The position numbers were made by a program, and so were the translations under genes. Below are positions 36,101-45,002 of a stretch of 64,000 bases of DNA, in pieces. The notes under the pieces were generated by a model. That model was not told the origin of the DNA, did no database searches, and saw only the letters and a list, made by a program, of their open reading frames with translations. This DNA comes from an uncultured Polaribacter sp. (GTDB taxonomy: Bacteria; Bacteroidota; Bacteroidia; Flavobacteriales; Flavobacteriaceae), in NCBI GenBank assembly GCA_943788045.1, contig CALSOT010000006.1, positions 62,001 through 126,000 on the forward strand. Direction: 5' to 3'. Position 1 is the stretch's first letter, and the number at the start of each line of letters is the position of its first letter.

Positions 36101-36998
36101 AGGAACAATTGAGTTTAAAAGTAAAGAAAATTTAGGTTCTACTTTCACGATAACTCTAAAAATGGGAAGTGAACACTTTGACGAAAAAGATATTTTAATT
36201 GAAAGTTCAAATACGCAGGAACCTATTTTATTTGAGGAAAGTTTTTCTAACAGAAAAAGAATATTACTTGTTGAGGATAATGAAGATTTAAGAGTAACTA
36301 TTAAAGCAGAATTAGAAAAAAAATATACCGTATTAGACGCTTCAAATGGTAAAGAAGCCTTGCTAATAGCATTAGCAAAAAATATAGATTTGATCATCAC
36401 AGATGTTATGATGCCAGAAATGGGTGGCAAAGAGCTATGCCGCGTGATAAAATCAAACTTTCAAACAAGCCATATTCCTATTATTATGATTACTGCATTA
36501 AGTGATCTTGACACTAAAATTGAAGGGATAGAAACTGGCGCTGATGCCTACTTAGAGAAACCATTTAATATGAAAATATTAATTGCAATGGCTAGTAATC
36601 TAATCAATTCACGAGAGAAAATTCAGCAAATACTAAGTTCAAAATCACAGGACAAAGTAACACCAAAATCAGCTGATGAAAATTTTTTATCAGAGGTTGT
36701 AGAAATTATAAAAGCCAATATCACTAACAGTGAGTTTTCGATTAAGTTGATCTCTGATAAAACAGGGCTGAGTAGATCTAATTTATTTCGAAAATTAAAA
36801 GGATTAACAAACATGTCTCCCGTCGATTTAGTGATAAGAATTAAACTGAATCACGCTTCAGAATTACTTAAAAATAATAAATCTAAAAGGATTAACGAGA
36901 TTGCTTATGAATCTGGGTTCAATGATCCAAAATACTTTAGTACACTATTCAAAAAATTCTATGGTAAAACTCCCAAAGAATATAGTGAAGAGGTTTAA
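33189..36998 (+). CDS. Hybrid two-component system regulator (HTCS), reg_prop/Y_Y_Y sensor
   Basis: 1,269 residues. The signal peptide (about 1-22) precedes a periplasmic two-propeller sensor with reg_prop repeats (for example DTLGYMWIGTSQGLNRYSGY, DGGNVWFGTENGISKL) and a Y_Y_Y domain. The transmembrane helix is near 735-760. HisKA follows with FFTEVAHDIRTPVTLI near 778, and HATPase_c contains NLISNAIKYSEDGG and GSGIGLMISKKI. The receiver domain is RILLVEDNEDL ... IITDVMMPEMGG, and the C-terminus is an AraC-type HTH (GLSRSNLFRKLKGLTNMSPV). Such proteins bind an oligosaccharide in the periplasm and activate their locus. It lies just upstream of the susC/susD pair. Confidence 0.95.
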   Translation: MIRRFLFVSRFLFFFFPIFIFGQQIKHLGVYDGVRSGAVRAFEKDTLGYMWIGTSQGLNRYSGYQFKNYDKFLTSGVVDIISKNGHLFVLGTKGELLQYNYQQDSFTSILNFKDTKFLSFELINYRTIIIGLQQGLLLYDLESKSCSKILHSNSMFNRRIQIHKNQIYIASTKGIDVYDYYQSTHQLIKQKSLLKNHEILDLDFDNQNRIWAGTYQKGLYVIDENEAMLKIKIYDSRLRTHTIRSIEFDKDNKALIALEGVGLLIMDHQFKTLNKLEYTPNEINSLSQNSIYEIFVDEENVYWLGLREVGIDVIYPRDNAFKNIFYVPFKPNSIRNNNIRSIYYEDGGNVWFGTENGISKLSPNGKWTNYNTNPLLENKAVLTINKYEEHLILGVYGAGLLKFNPRTGETSTFKLKEKGESSKRIFTTFVDNNELWVGGFDGPLKHYINNVLVSTYKTGNARNIVAGEDHILYVASSSGIYEINTLNKSITAIKYENNNYIDQNHAVLFDKKNNCLWIGNTQGLYHYSLSTKKIKQLNTALNFESGTVFSIQKDAKENLWFASYAGLWKLNIEKEIIRKYDNLDGLSIGTFGFGASTQSPDGRLAFGGPDGATLFDPLNIRIEKEVSKIYISDFQINGVLADSTMIEKNINYLDKIELNYNQNSLSFNFEAPTFHGSKKHSFNWQLKGHDETINKSKNSRSIVYSKLPPGNYSLDIEATNIEDVSSIEPFHIDIIIKNPFWLNHFAFLIYFLIGSFLLYLFFLIRKSRAAQKFNDNKIKFFTEVAHDIRTPVTLIQLLVSQLSEKNNLQNNIDLIHRNTQNLNEYVTQLLDFQKADRGMLKLSVIKVDLKEIIHRIVAEVEPLLNKKSIDVVISVPKNYVWIDENKMSRIFYNLISNAIKYSEDGGQIEIKAIKNKSYLSIQFIDNGLGIPKKEQQLIFSRFTRGTNIHNKGISGSGIGLMISKKIIELHKGTIEFKSKENLGSTFTITLKMGSEHFDEKDILIESSNTQEPILFEESFSNRKRILLVEDNEDLRVTIKAELEKKYTVLDASNGKEALLIALAKNIDLIITDVMMPEMGGKELCRVIKSNFQTSHIPIIMITALSDLDTKIEGIETGADAYLEKPFNMKILIAMASNLINSREKIQQILSSKSQDKVTPKSADENFLSEVVEIIKANITNSEFSIKLISDKTGLSRSNLFRKLKGLTNMSPVDLVIRIKLNHASELLKNNKSKRINEIAYESGFNDPKYFSTLFKKFYGKTPKEYSEEV

Positions 36999-37022
36999 TT
37001 ATTTGAATAGATTTTATATGGT

Positions 37023-37045
37023 TGTCAAGTTAACTTGAGTTGACA
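37023..37045 (+). promoter_or_regulatory. Palindromic site upstream of susC
   Basis: The perfect 12-bp palindrome CAAGTTAACTTG (37026-37037) is embedded in a longer inverted repeat TGTCAA (37023-37028) ... TTGACA (37040-37045). It lies about 100 bp before the susC ATG, a reasonable place for HTCS DNA-binding-domain sites. Whether it is an operator is inference. Confidence 0.4.
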
Positions 37046-37141
37046 GGCTTAATTGTATCAATTAATTAACTCTATTGAGTAATATTTAAACCGTTGGGCT
37101 TTTTTTTTTAGGAATATTGCAAGTACATACATCCAACCAAT

Positions 37142-40100
37142 ATGAAATTAAAAATATTTTTAATATTGATCTTTTTGCCCTCGATAGTTGTTGCACAAAA
37201 TATGTTACTAAAAGGAAATGTAATTGATGCAACAATTGGTGAGCCACTCCCCGGAGCTACACTATTTATCAAAGGAACATCAAATGGTACAACAAGTAAT
37301 TTTGATGGTAATTTTGAAATTAACACTAAAATTGGAGATACTTTGGTGGCTTCATTTTTGGGGATGAAAACACAAGAAATTCTTGTACTATCATCTCCGA
37401 TCACTATAAGAATGGAAGACGACATTGATCAACTTAATGAGGTGCAAATTAGTGTTGGTTATTTTGATGTGAGTAAAAAAGATCTTTCAGGTTCTATTAC
37501 TCAAATTGGTGCCGAAGAACTAGAAAAGAATAGGGTAAACTCTATTGAAAGTTTACTTCAAGGTCAGGCTGCAGGAGTTGTGATAAATGAGAGCTCAGAA
37601 CCTGGAGGAGGTATTGGGGTTTCAATTAGAGGGGTGAATTCTATGCTTGGAGGTACACAACCTTTGTATGTTTTAGACGGTATTCCTGTTGATCAGATTT
37701 CTGATGCTCAGGGAAATGGTGGATCAGGAAATGCTAAAAGTTCTTTGGGTTTTATAAATCCAAATGATATTGAAAAAATTGAAATTCTCAAGGATGCAGC
37801 AGCGACGGCTATTTATGGAGCAAGAGGAGCTAATGGCGTAGTATTAATTACAACTAAAACAGCTGATACAGCACAAGGCGTTGATAAAATCTCTTTCAAC
37901 TATGATTCTTCAATTACTATGGTTAGAGAAAATATCGATGTTCTTGATGGACCTATTTTTGAAAAGTACTTAAACCAGCGACATGTCAATCAGTTGTACA
38001 AAGACATTACCAATCCTAACCGATCAGGTGGTGCTTTTGACGGAAGTCAAGTCTTATCAGAGGAAAATTACCCTGAACTAGTAGATTTCGAAATTCCTTA
38101 TCCAACTTCTACAGGAATCAATACAAATTGGCAAGACGAGACCTACCGAATTGCCTTTACGAATTCTTACAATATTTCTTACAGAGGAGGAAATTTTAAA
38201 AGAAACTTATCGATTAGTTTAGGTCTTTTAGATCAAGAGGGGGTGATTATTAATTCAAATAATAAGAGAATCACCTATAATATGAATGCCAAAAGAAAGG
38301 CATTTAACGACAAAATTGATTTTTTTTCAAAAACAAATATTTCTTACAAGAAAGGAAATGCATCTTCAGTAGGAAATGGACAGATCTTTTCTCAAAGAGG
38401 CGTCGTGTCTCAAGCTTTGCAGTTTCAGCCTATTTTTTCATTACTTAGCACAGGAGAGCAAGATGATATCTATGCAGATTTAAATGAAGGAAATGTAATT
38501 TCTAACCCTTATACGCTCGCTAAAGATGTGGTTGATGAAAAATCGTCAGTTACAGTAAGACAAGCTTTTTCTATGGTTAGTAAGTTAACGCCAAAACTTA
38601 CAAGTACTGTTAAAGGGGCATATAATTACCAGAGAAGTACTAGAGATAATTATTACCCAACCAATACAACAAGAGGATCCAGAAATAATGGAGAGGCCTC
38701 TCAGGCCTCTGTTGAAAACATGAAGCTATATGCAGAGGCTAATCTTCGTTATAGAAACAAATTCAGAGCCCATCGTATTGATGCAATTCTTGTTGGGACT
38801 TATGAAAACAACAATATTCGTTCACTTTTTAATAAAGCGACGGGGTTTGGAAGTGATAATACGTCGTTTTACAATTTTACCTCTGCTACAGAAATTTTTA
38901 TTCCAGTCACAGGGTTTAAAGAGGTGGGGCTCTATTCGGGTTTACTTAGAGTAGGATACAATTATAAACGAAAATATTATGCTGATTTTAATGTAAGAAT
39001 AGATGCTTCCTCGAAATTTGCTGCGAATAACAAAAGCGCTGTATTTCCATCTCTTGCCCTATCTTGGGTCATATCTAAAGAAAAATTTTTAAGAAATTCT
39101 AATGAAATTAATAATTTAAAATTACGCGTATCGTATGGCAAAACAGGAAGTAACCCCATTTCTCCATTTCAGTCTCTGGCACTTATGACACCGATCCGAT
39201 ACAATTTTGACAATAGCTTAACAACAGGATATTATGAATCGAACCTTGCCAATGACGATTTAACATGGGAAAAAACAGATCAATTTAATATTGGTTTAGA
39301 TCTTGGTCTTTTTGATTCAAAAATAAATTTAACTATTGAGGCTTATCATAAATTAACCAAAGATTTACTTCAAAATGTAAAATTACCCGTTTCTAATGGA
39401 TACACAAGTCGTGTTGATAATTTTGGGGAAGTAGAAAACAAAGGGCTTGAATTTAGTTTGGCTACTAATCTTGTAGAAACTGATGATTTTAAATGGGATA
39501 TGCGAGCTAACTTGAGTTTTAACAGAAATAAACTCGTAGCCTTGAATTCTAATTTAGATTTTCAATTGGGACCCTCTGTTGGTTTTAGTCAGACAAACCC
39601 AATACTTTTTATGGTAAATCAACCGCTTGGTATTTTTTGGGGTGCACAAACCAGTGGTATCTATAGTGATTGGGACGAAGCAAATGCTAGTGGCATCCAA
39701 GGTGCAGCCCCAGGAGAGATTAAATACATAAATAATTCTATTGATTTGGATGCCTCAGGAGAACCCGAAGCTTTACAAAAAATTACTTTTGATGATTATG
39801 TAAAAATAGGAGATCCTAATCCAGACTATACCTTTTCGATATCCAATAGTTTTTCTTATAAGAAATGGGACATGAGTATTCTTTTTACAGGTCAAAAAGG
39901 AGGTGATTTATTCTGGGTAGATTCTTGGCAACTTTCAGGGCTTCAGAAACAAACAAACGTTCTTTCGTCTTCATTCAATGATTCTTGGAGAGCTCCTCTT
40001 GAAATGGTTGACGGACAAGTTACTTACGATCCTTTAATTGGCAATACAGTTAATACAGGTAACCCTGGAGCTATATTAAATAATGGACCTAGAGCCCTAG

Positions 40101-40354
40101 TTTCAGACAGACAAATTTTTGATGGGTCGTTCTTTAGATTAAAAAATATAAATGTTGGGTATACTTTTAATTTTCAGGAGAAAAGAAGTTTTAGAATTTA
40201 TGCCACAGGACAAAATATTTTAACATGGACAACGTATCCTGGATATGATCCAGAAACACAGACATACACAAAAAACCCTCAAAAAAGAGGCGTGGATTTT
40301 GGAACTTATCCTGGTACAAAAACTTATTCATTGGGATTAAAATTCACTTATTAA
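37142..40354 (+). CDS. SusC/RagA-family TonB-dependent outer-membrane transporter
   Basis: 1,070 residues. The signal peptide (1-19) precedes a carboxypeptidase-regulatory-like beta-sandwich (LLKGNVIDATIGEPLPGATL), the plug domain with the SusC signature KDAAATAIYGARGANGVVLI near residues 218-237, and a long beta-barrel ending in an aromatic residue (SLGLKFTY). It imports oligosaccharides with SusD under TonB energy. It is followed by susD after 10 bp. As the only SusC/D pair in the window, it should serve the whole locus. Confidence 0.96.
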   Translation: MKLKIFLILIFLPSIVVAQNMLLKGNVIDATIGEPLPGATLFIKGTSNGTTSNFDGNFEINTKIGDTLVASFLGMKTQEILVLSSPITIRMEDDIDQLNEVQISVGYFDVSKKDLSGSITQIGAEELEKNRVNSIESLLQGQAAGVVINESSEPGGGIGVSIRGVNSMLGGTQPLYVLDGIPVDQISDAQGNGGSGNAKSSLGFINPNDIEKIEILKDAAATAIYGARGANGVVLITTKTADTAQGVDKISFNYDSSITMVRENIDVLDGPIFEKYLNQRHVNQLYKDITNPNRSGGAFDGSQVLSEENYPELVDFEIPYPTSTGINTNWQDETYRIAFTNSYNISYRGGNFKRNLSISLGLLDQEGVIINSNNKRITYNMNAKRKAFNDKIDFFSKTNISYKKGNASSVGNGQIFSQRGVVSQALQFQPIFSLLSTGEQDDIYADLNEGNVISNPYTLAKDVVDEKSSVTVRQAFSMVSKLTPKLTSTVKGAYNYQRSTRDNYYPTNTTRGSRNNGEASQASVENMKLYAEANLRYRNKFRAHRIDAILVGTYENNNIRSLFNKATGFGSDNTSFYNFTSATEIFIPVTGFKEVGLYSGLLRVGYNYKRKYYADFNVRIDASSKFAANNKSAVFPSLALSWVISKEKFLRNSNEINNLKLRVSYGKTGSNPISPFQSLALMTPIRYNFDNSLTTGYYESNLANDDLTWEKTDQFNIGLDLGLFDSKINLTIEAYHKLTKDLLQNVKLPVSNGYTSRVDNFGEVENKGLEFSLATNLVETDDFKWDMRANLSFNRNKLVALNSNLDFQLGPSVGFSQTNPILFMVNQPLGIFWGAQTSGIYSDWDEANASGIQGAAPGEIKYINNSIDLDASGEPEALQKITFDDYVKIGDPNPDYTFSISNSFSYKKWDMSILFTGQKGGDLFWVDSWQLSGLQKQTNVLSSSFNDSWRAPLEMVDGQVTYDPLIGNTVNTGNPGAILNNGPRALVSDRQIFDGSFFRLKNINVGYTFNFQEKRSFRIYATGQNILTWTTYPGYDPETQTYTKNPQKRGVDFGTYPGTKTYSLGLKFTY

Positions 40355-40364
40355 TAATTCAATT

Positions 40365-41954
40365 ATGAAAAATATACTCTTAATACACCTGAAAAAAAGA
40401 TATTTACTACTGTGTATTTTTACTGTCATCGTTGGCGCTTGTGAATCACTTGAAGAAGAACCTTTAACCAAAGTAAGTACAGACAGTTTTTATACTGATG
40501 AAGTAGATGCTAATGCTGCTTTAACAGGAGCATACGCTCGATTAAAAAGTTCAAATGGGTACTACAAGCAAGCTTTTTTATCTGTACTTTTTGCCTCCTC
40601 TGACCAGGGAGTTTCAACTTATTTATTAAAAGAATTTAAAACAGGTACCGTTGTTAATACCAACACAGATTTAACAAGGATGTGGAGTGACATTTATGTT
40701 GCTATTAGAGATGCCAATAATGTAATTGCGAACGTTCAAACCATTGATATGGACGAATCGTTAAAGCTGCGTATTATAGGAGAAGCAAGGTTTTTACGCG
40801 CCTTACACTATTTTAATTTAGTGCGTTGTTTTGGTGAGGTCCCTCTAAGAATTGAACCCTTGAAAGCGGGGGATGATGAAGGTCTTCCTGTCTCATCAAT
40901 CCAAGATGTTTTCGCTGTTATCGTAACAGATTTAGAGTTTGCTGCAGAAAACTGTTGGGGAAGAAATGAAATTAGAAATAAGTATTCAAACGACTTAGGT
41001 CGGGCCACTAAAACTGCTGCCCATGCTTTATTGGCAAAAGCCTATTTAAGAATTGCTTCGTGTAAGAGAACAGCCCAAGGAGGTGTTGAAGGAAATAACA
41101 ACTATCTTGCTTTTTCCGAGTCTATAGCGACCTATTATCAGCTTGCTAAAGAGCAATGTGATTTGGCTTTGAAAGACTCTGGTTTTCAATTAACATCTTC
41201 TTTGGAAGGTTGGAAAACCATATTTAGTCCCGATAACGGCAACAATCCAGAAATGATTTTTGAGGTTCAAGGTTCATCCATCGTTGGGCAAGGGACTGCA
41301 GTTTCTAATTTATTTTCGCCTAAAGATTCAGGTCTCAGTGGAACCGGTTTTGGAGGCAGTAATAAATTGAAGCCGAAATTCATTAATTTCCGCATAAATA
41401 AAGAAGATCTTAGATTTCAAAATACCATTATAAGAGAATATCAAAATACATTATGGTCATTTTCAATTAATGCTCAAAGTATTGCTTATGTTGCAACATC
41501 GTTGGATCCTACTAATTCTAGAAGTTTTACTTCTTGGCTTACCTGGACTTCCAAGTACATTGATTCGGAGGCTACGACAGAGTATACCAGTCGTCAAAAT
41601 TGGCACATTATTAGGTTGGCAGACGTATATCTGATGCGAGCTGAAGCCATGGTAGAAATAGCCCAAGATCCAGGTCTAGCAAATTCAGATTTTAATGCAT
41701 TACGAAGCAGAGTAGAAACTGCTGATTTTGAAGGAAGCACAATGAGCATGTCAGAATTTAGAACAGCGCTTCTTGAAGAACGCGGAGTAGAATTGTATAT
41801 GGAGGGACATCGCTTTTTTGATTTAACTCGAATGGGAGTTTACGATGAATATTGTAGAACACTTCATGGAGATATTGATGGAGCAAGACAAGCGGAGGAT
41901 TATCTATGGCCGATACCAATTTCTGAAACGAGTGCGAATAATAACATTGATTAA
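40365..41954 (+). CDS. SusD/RagB-family glycan-binding lipoprotein
   Basis: 529 residues. The lipoprotein signal ends VIVGAC with C26 as lipidation site, followed by the typical SLEEEPLTKVSTDSFYTDEV. SusD N-terminal TPR-like helices include LKLRIIGEARFLRALHYFNL. The C-terminal RagB domain ends with LEERGVELYMEGHRFFDLTR, characteristic of the family, and a final ISETSANNNID. It acts as the lid of the SusC transporter and binds the polysaccharide or its fragments. Transcriptionally coupled to susC. Confidence 0.95.
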   Translation: MKNILLIHLKKRYLLLCIFTVIVGACESLEEEPLTKVSTDSFYTDEVDANAALTGAYARLKSSNGYYKQAFLSVLFASSDQGVSTYLLKEFKTGTVVNTNTDLTRMWSDIYVAIRDANNVIANVQTIDMDESLKLRIIGEARFLRALHYFNLVRCFGEVPLRIEPLKAGDDEGLPVSSIQDVFAVIVTDLEFAAENCWGRNEIRNKYSNDLGRATKTAAHALLAKAYLRIASCKRTAQGGVEGNNNYLAFSESIATYYQLAKEQCDLALKDSGFQLTSSLEGWKTIFSPDNGNNPEMIFEVQGSSIVGQGTAVSNLFSPKDSGLSGTGFGGSNKLKPKFINFRINKEDLRFQNTIIREYQNTLWSFSINAQSIAYVATSLDPTNSRSFTSWLTWTSKYIDSEATTEYTSRQNWHIIRLADVYLMRAEAMVEIAQDPGLANSDFNALRSRVETADFEGSTMSMSEFRTALLEERGVELYMEGHRFFDLTRMGVYDEYCRTLHGDIDGARQAEDYLWPIPISETSANNNID

Positions 41955-42029
41955 TTTTTTTATTAATAATAGAGAAATATCCTCTAAATCTATTTCCAAA
42001 ACAATATTGAATTTAGTTAAAATCATTTT

Positions 42030-43463
42030 ATGAAAACGGGTAGTTATTTTTTTATTTTAATATCACTAATTATAGTTCTTTTTTTGGGTTGTAAAACAGC
42101 TTCAATAGCCCCCAATGAAACGACGCCTAATTTTATTGTGATATTATCCGATGATCAAGGTTGGAATGGAACCTCTGTTCAGATGATGGATGATTTACCA
42201 ACATCAAAAAGTGATTACCATGAGACCCCACATCTCGAAGCACTTGCGAATCGGGGGATGCGTTTTTCATCTGCTTATGCCAGTGCACCGGTTTGCTCAC
42301 CGTCGCGATATAGTATTCAGTTGGGTAAAACACCAGCAAGATTGAAAATGATTCGCGTAGGAATGAATACCAAACATATCAATCATCAAACACCTTACAC
42401 CATTCCAAAACTATTAAAAAAAATCAATCCAAACTATAAAACGGCTCACTTTGGTAAATGGGGTATTGGTGTTCATCCTTCAGAACTTGGTTATGACGAA
42501 AGTGATGGGATGACAGGAAATAAAGACGGTGTTTTCAATTACAAAGCAAATCGAAAACAGTGGCAAAATAATGTTGATGAGGACCCTAAAAAAATATTCA
42601 GTACTACTGCTAGAGCGATCAATTTTTTAGAGCGACAAGCGATGTCAAAACAACCTTTCTTTTTACAAGTTTCGCATTATGCGGTTCATTCCGATGTAAT
42701 GATGCGCCAAAAGACCCTTGATACATACCAGAGTAAACCAAGAGGTAGGTATCAGAAACACGCTGGCTTTGCTGCAATGACTGAAGATTTAGACAGTGGA
42801 GTTGGATTGTTACTCAAGCGTTTAAAATCTTTGGGTTTAGAAAAAAACACCTACGTAATCTACACGTCTGATAATGGTGCAGTTCCTATAATGCCACCCA
42901 AGCCCAAGTACAATAGAGGTTCGAACTTTCCTTTAAGTCGAGGTAAGTGGGATGCCATGGAGGGAGGAATCAGAGTGCCTTTTGTGATCGCAGGGCCTCA
43001 AATTACTCCAGGATCAGAATCAAAGACACCCATTACACATTCAGATTTATTACCAACAATTATAGATTTAGCCGGACAAAAATTGTCTCTTCAAGATGAT
43101 ATAGATGGAGGAAGTTTCAAATCAATACTGAATCAAGGAGCTAATGGAAATGTTTCACGTTTTTCAGAAGGATTGATCTTTCATGTCCCTTATGAAAATG
43201 GAATAGCGCTTAAAAGAGCACATTCGGCAATTATAATGGATCATTTTAAGTTGATTAAGTTTCATGATAATAACGAACTTCTATTGTTTGATCTTAATAA
43301 CGATTTTGAAGAACAATATAATTTAATAATGTCCCACCCGAATGAATTAAAGCAACTTAAAACGGCATTGGATAGTTATCTTCATAAAGTGAAAGCTCCA
43401 AAATGGAAGCCAGGAATTACTTGGAAAAATAAACCTATCGAAAAAATTAATTCTTACCACTAA
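42030..43463 (+). CDS. S1-family sulfatase (lipoprotein)
   Basis: 477 residues. The lipoprotein signal has C21 (VLFLGC). The sulfatase signature is APVCSPSRYSIQLGK with formylglycine cysteine C89. Metal ligands appear as LSDDQGWNG (D41, D42) and TSDNGAVPIMPP; catalytic blocks include AHFGKWGIGVHPSELGYD and SHYAVHSDVMMRQK. It lies 75 bp after susD and is probably in the same transcript. Subfamily uncertain; its arylsulfatase-like architecture differs from the two close paralogues at 45003 and 57847, suggesting a different regiospecificity. Confidence 0.92.
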   Translation: MKTGSYFFILISLIIVLFLGCKTASIAPNETTPNFIVILSDDQGWNGTSVQMMDDLPTSKSDYHETPHLEALANRGMRFSSAYASAPVCSPSRYSIQLGKTPARLKMIRVGMNTKHINHQTPYTIPKLLKKINPNYKTAHFGKWGIGVHPSELGYDESDGMTGNKDGVFNYKANRKQWQNNVDEDPKKIFSTTARAINFLERQAMSKQPFFLQVSHYAVHSDVMMRQKTLDTYQSKPRGRYQKHAGFAAMTEDLDSGVGLLLKRLKSLGLEKNTYVIYTSDNGAVPIMPPKPKYNRGSNFPLSRGKWDAMEGGIRVPFVIAGPQITPGSESKTPITHSDLLPTIIDLAGQKLSLQDDIDGGSFKSILNQGANGNVSRFSEGLIFHVPYENGIALKRAHSAIIMDHFKLIKFHDNNELLLFDLNNDFEEQYNLIMSHPNELKQLKTALDSYLHKVKAPKWKPGITWKNKPIEKINSYH

Positions 43464-43477
43464 TTTCTTAAAGTTTC

Positions 43478-43595
43478 GTAAAACGTTGCTTCAATTCTTC
43501 ATGATGGTTAAATAATATAACCTTCTGAACAAATTATCAACCGTATAATGTTGTTTGATTTTTAAATTTACCTAAACTTTAATAACAAATTTCGA
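43478..43595 (+). repeat. Upstream region duplicated in inverted orientation at 63757-63885
   Basis: The stretch before the 43595 gene (ACGTTGCTTCAAT ... GTATAATGTTGTTTGATTTT) recurs on the opposite strand at 63757-63885 with only scattered mismatches. The duplication continues into the coding region, to about 43800. Confidence 0.8.
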
Positions 43596-43921
43596 TGACT
43601 AAAAACATCCTATTACTATTTTTTATTTCACTATTTGTGTCAAATGCTTTTGCTCAAAAAAATCTTGATAAAAGTGCTTCAAAAATAACTCAAAAGATGA
43701 CAACAGCTCTCTCTTTGGATGAAGAACAAAAACTAAAGGTTTACGAGATTCAACTTAACCGTTTTCAAGAAGTCGCTAATATTCGGAAAGAATATAATAA
43801 TGATACAAAAACTAGAAAAATACAATTAAGAAAGGTTTATAACCGATTGCATGGAAAATTAACGAAAGTTCTTGGGAAAGAAAAAATGCAAGAATGGGCA
43901 AACTTCAAACAGAATAACTAA
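43595..43921 (+). CDS. Small secreted helical protein, Spy/LTxxQ-like
   Basis: 108 residues. The signal peptide (MTKNILLLFFISLFVSNAFA, 1-20) is followed by a highly charged, helical mature domain with an LSLDEEQKLKVYEIQLNRFQ segment that resembles the LTxxQ motif of Spy/CpxP-type periplasmic proteins. A paralogue lies at 55740-56084 and a broken copy at 63552-63756. It is immediately followed (11 bp) by a T9SS binding-module gene. A chaperone-like role during secretion of locus proteins is inference. Confidence 0.78.
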   Translation: MTKNILLLFFISLFVSNAFAQKNLDKSASKITQKMTTALSLDEEQKLKVYEIQLNRFQEVANIRKEYNNDTKTRKIQLRKVYNRLHGKLTKVLGKEKMQEWANFKQNN

Positions 43922-43932
43922 AACAAAACCAC

Positions 43933-44931
43933 ATGAAAAAAATTACACTTTTTATTTTTACAATTTTTACGAGCTTTATGAATGCTCAATCAATATCTAT
44001 TGGTGATTCAGATTTATTTTCTACAACAAGCAATGCAACTTGGACACATGTAATTACAGCCACCAAAACAAGTGATGGTGTTGCAGTTAGTAGTGCTGCT
44101 CAAACATTAGTAATTAACATTACTAGTTTACCAGACGGATCAACTTATCGAGTATATAAAACTACTGCTTCTGGAGGTAATTTCTTTTCTGATGGAATGG
44201 CCCTAACTATGGGGGAAAATATACTTACTGTTGCTGCAGTGGCTTTTAACCGAGCGGTTAAATTTCAGTTTTCTGGTGGTGGGGTAATTGAGTTTGACTC
44301 ACTTTCGATTAATGGTGAAAGTCTCTACGGAGGAGAAACTTTCGATTGCGAATCTGATAATGAAAAAATTGGAGAATCAGATTTGTTTGATACAACAACC
44401 AATTCATCTTGGCCATTCGTATTTGTAGCTGCTAAAACAGCTGATGGTGTTGCAGTTAGTAGCGCTTCTCAAACACTAGTAATTAATATTACTAGTTTAG
44501 CTAACGAATCAAGTTATCGAGTATATAAGATTACTTCAAATGGAGGTGGTAACTTTTCTAATCCAACCTCACTATCTATAGGTGAAAATACAATTAATGT
44601 TGCTGCCGTGACTTTTAACAGAGCGGTTAAATTTCAATTTAGTAGTGGAGATATCTGTTTTGATTCATTGACACTTAATAGTGAAGATGTATTAGGGTTA
44701 GAAGGTTTTAACTCTGACTCAATCTCAATCTATCCAAACCCTACATCAGACTTTATATCAATTAAAGGAATTGAAAACATCAAATCTATTAAGGTATACT
44801 CAATATTGGGAAGTTTAGAAAAAGAAGTTTTTAATACTAATCAAGTTGATGTTTCAGAGCTTGCATCAGGAGTTCATTTTATTAAAGTGGACAATAGTAG
44901 CGTGTTCTCTAAAAAATTCATCAAACAATAA
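43933..44931 (+). CDS. T9SS-sorted protein with two tandem uncharacterised beta modules
   Basis: 332 residues with signal peptide 1-19. Two homologous modules of about 112 residues occupy 21-133 and 144-255: both share the sequence GVAVSSA-QTLVINITSL, S-YRVYK and FNRAVKFQFS-G. A third copy of the module occurs at residues 85-192 of the GH128-like enzyme at 46767. The T9SS sorting domain is at about 258-332 (SISIYPNPTSDFISIKGIEN). The module is probably carbohydrate-binding, judging by its linkage to a glycosidase; I do not recognise it as a named CBM family. A strong terminator follows. Confidence 0.82.
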   Translation: MKKITLFIFTIFTSFMNAQSISIGDSDLFSTTSNATWTHVITATKTSDGVAVSSAAQTLVINITSLPDGSTYRVYKTTASGGNFFSDGMALTMGENILTVAAVAFNRAVKFQFSGGGVIEFDSLSINGESLYGGETFDCESDNEKIGESDLFDTTTNSSWPFVFVAAKTADGVAVSSASQTLVINITSLANESSYRVYKITSNGGGNFSNPTSLSIGENTINVAAVTFNRAVKFQFSSGDICFDSLTLNSEDVLGLEGFNSDSISIYPNPTSDFISIKGIENIKSIKVYSILGSLEKEVFNTNQVDVSELASGVHFIKVDNSSVFSKKFIKQ

Positions 44932-44945
44932 GTAAAGCATTTTTA

Positions 44946-44984
44946 AAAAGCCAATCAAATTATTCATTTGATTGGCTTTTAAAT
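44946..44984 (+). terminator. Rho-independent terminator
   Basis: A 15-bp perfect stem, 44946-44960 pairing with 44966-44980 around a 5-base loop, sits 14 bp after the stop of the T9SS module protein. It separates susC-to-module genes from the sulfatase at 45003, although read-through is possible. Confidence 0.85.
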
Positions 44985-45002
44985 TTCCATAAAATTCTAT
45001 TC

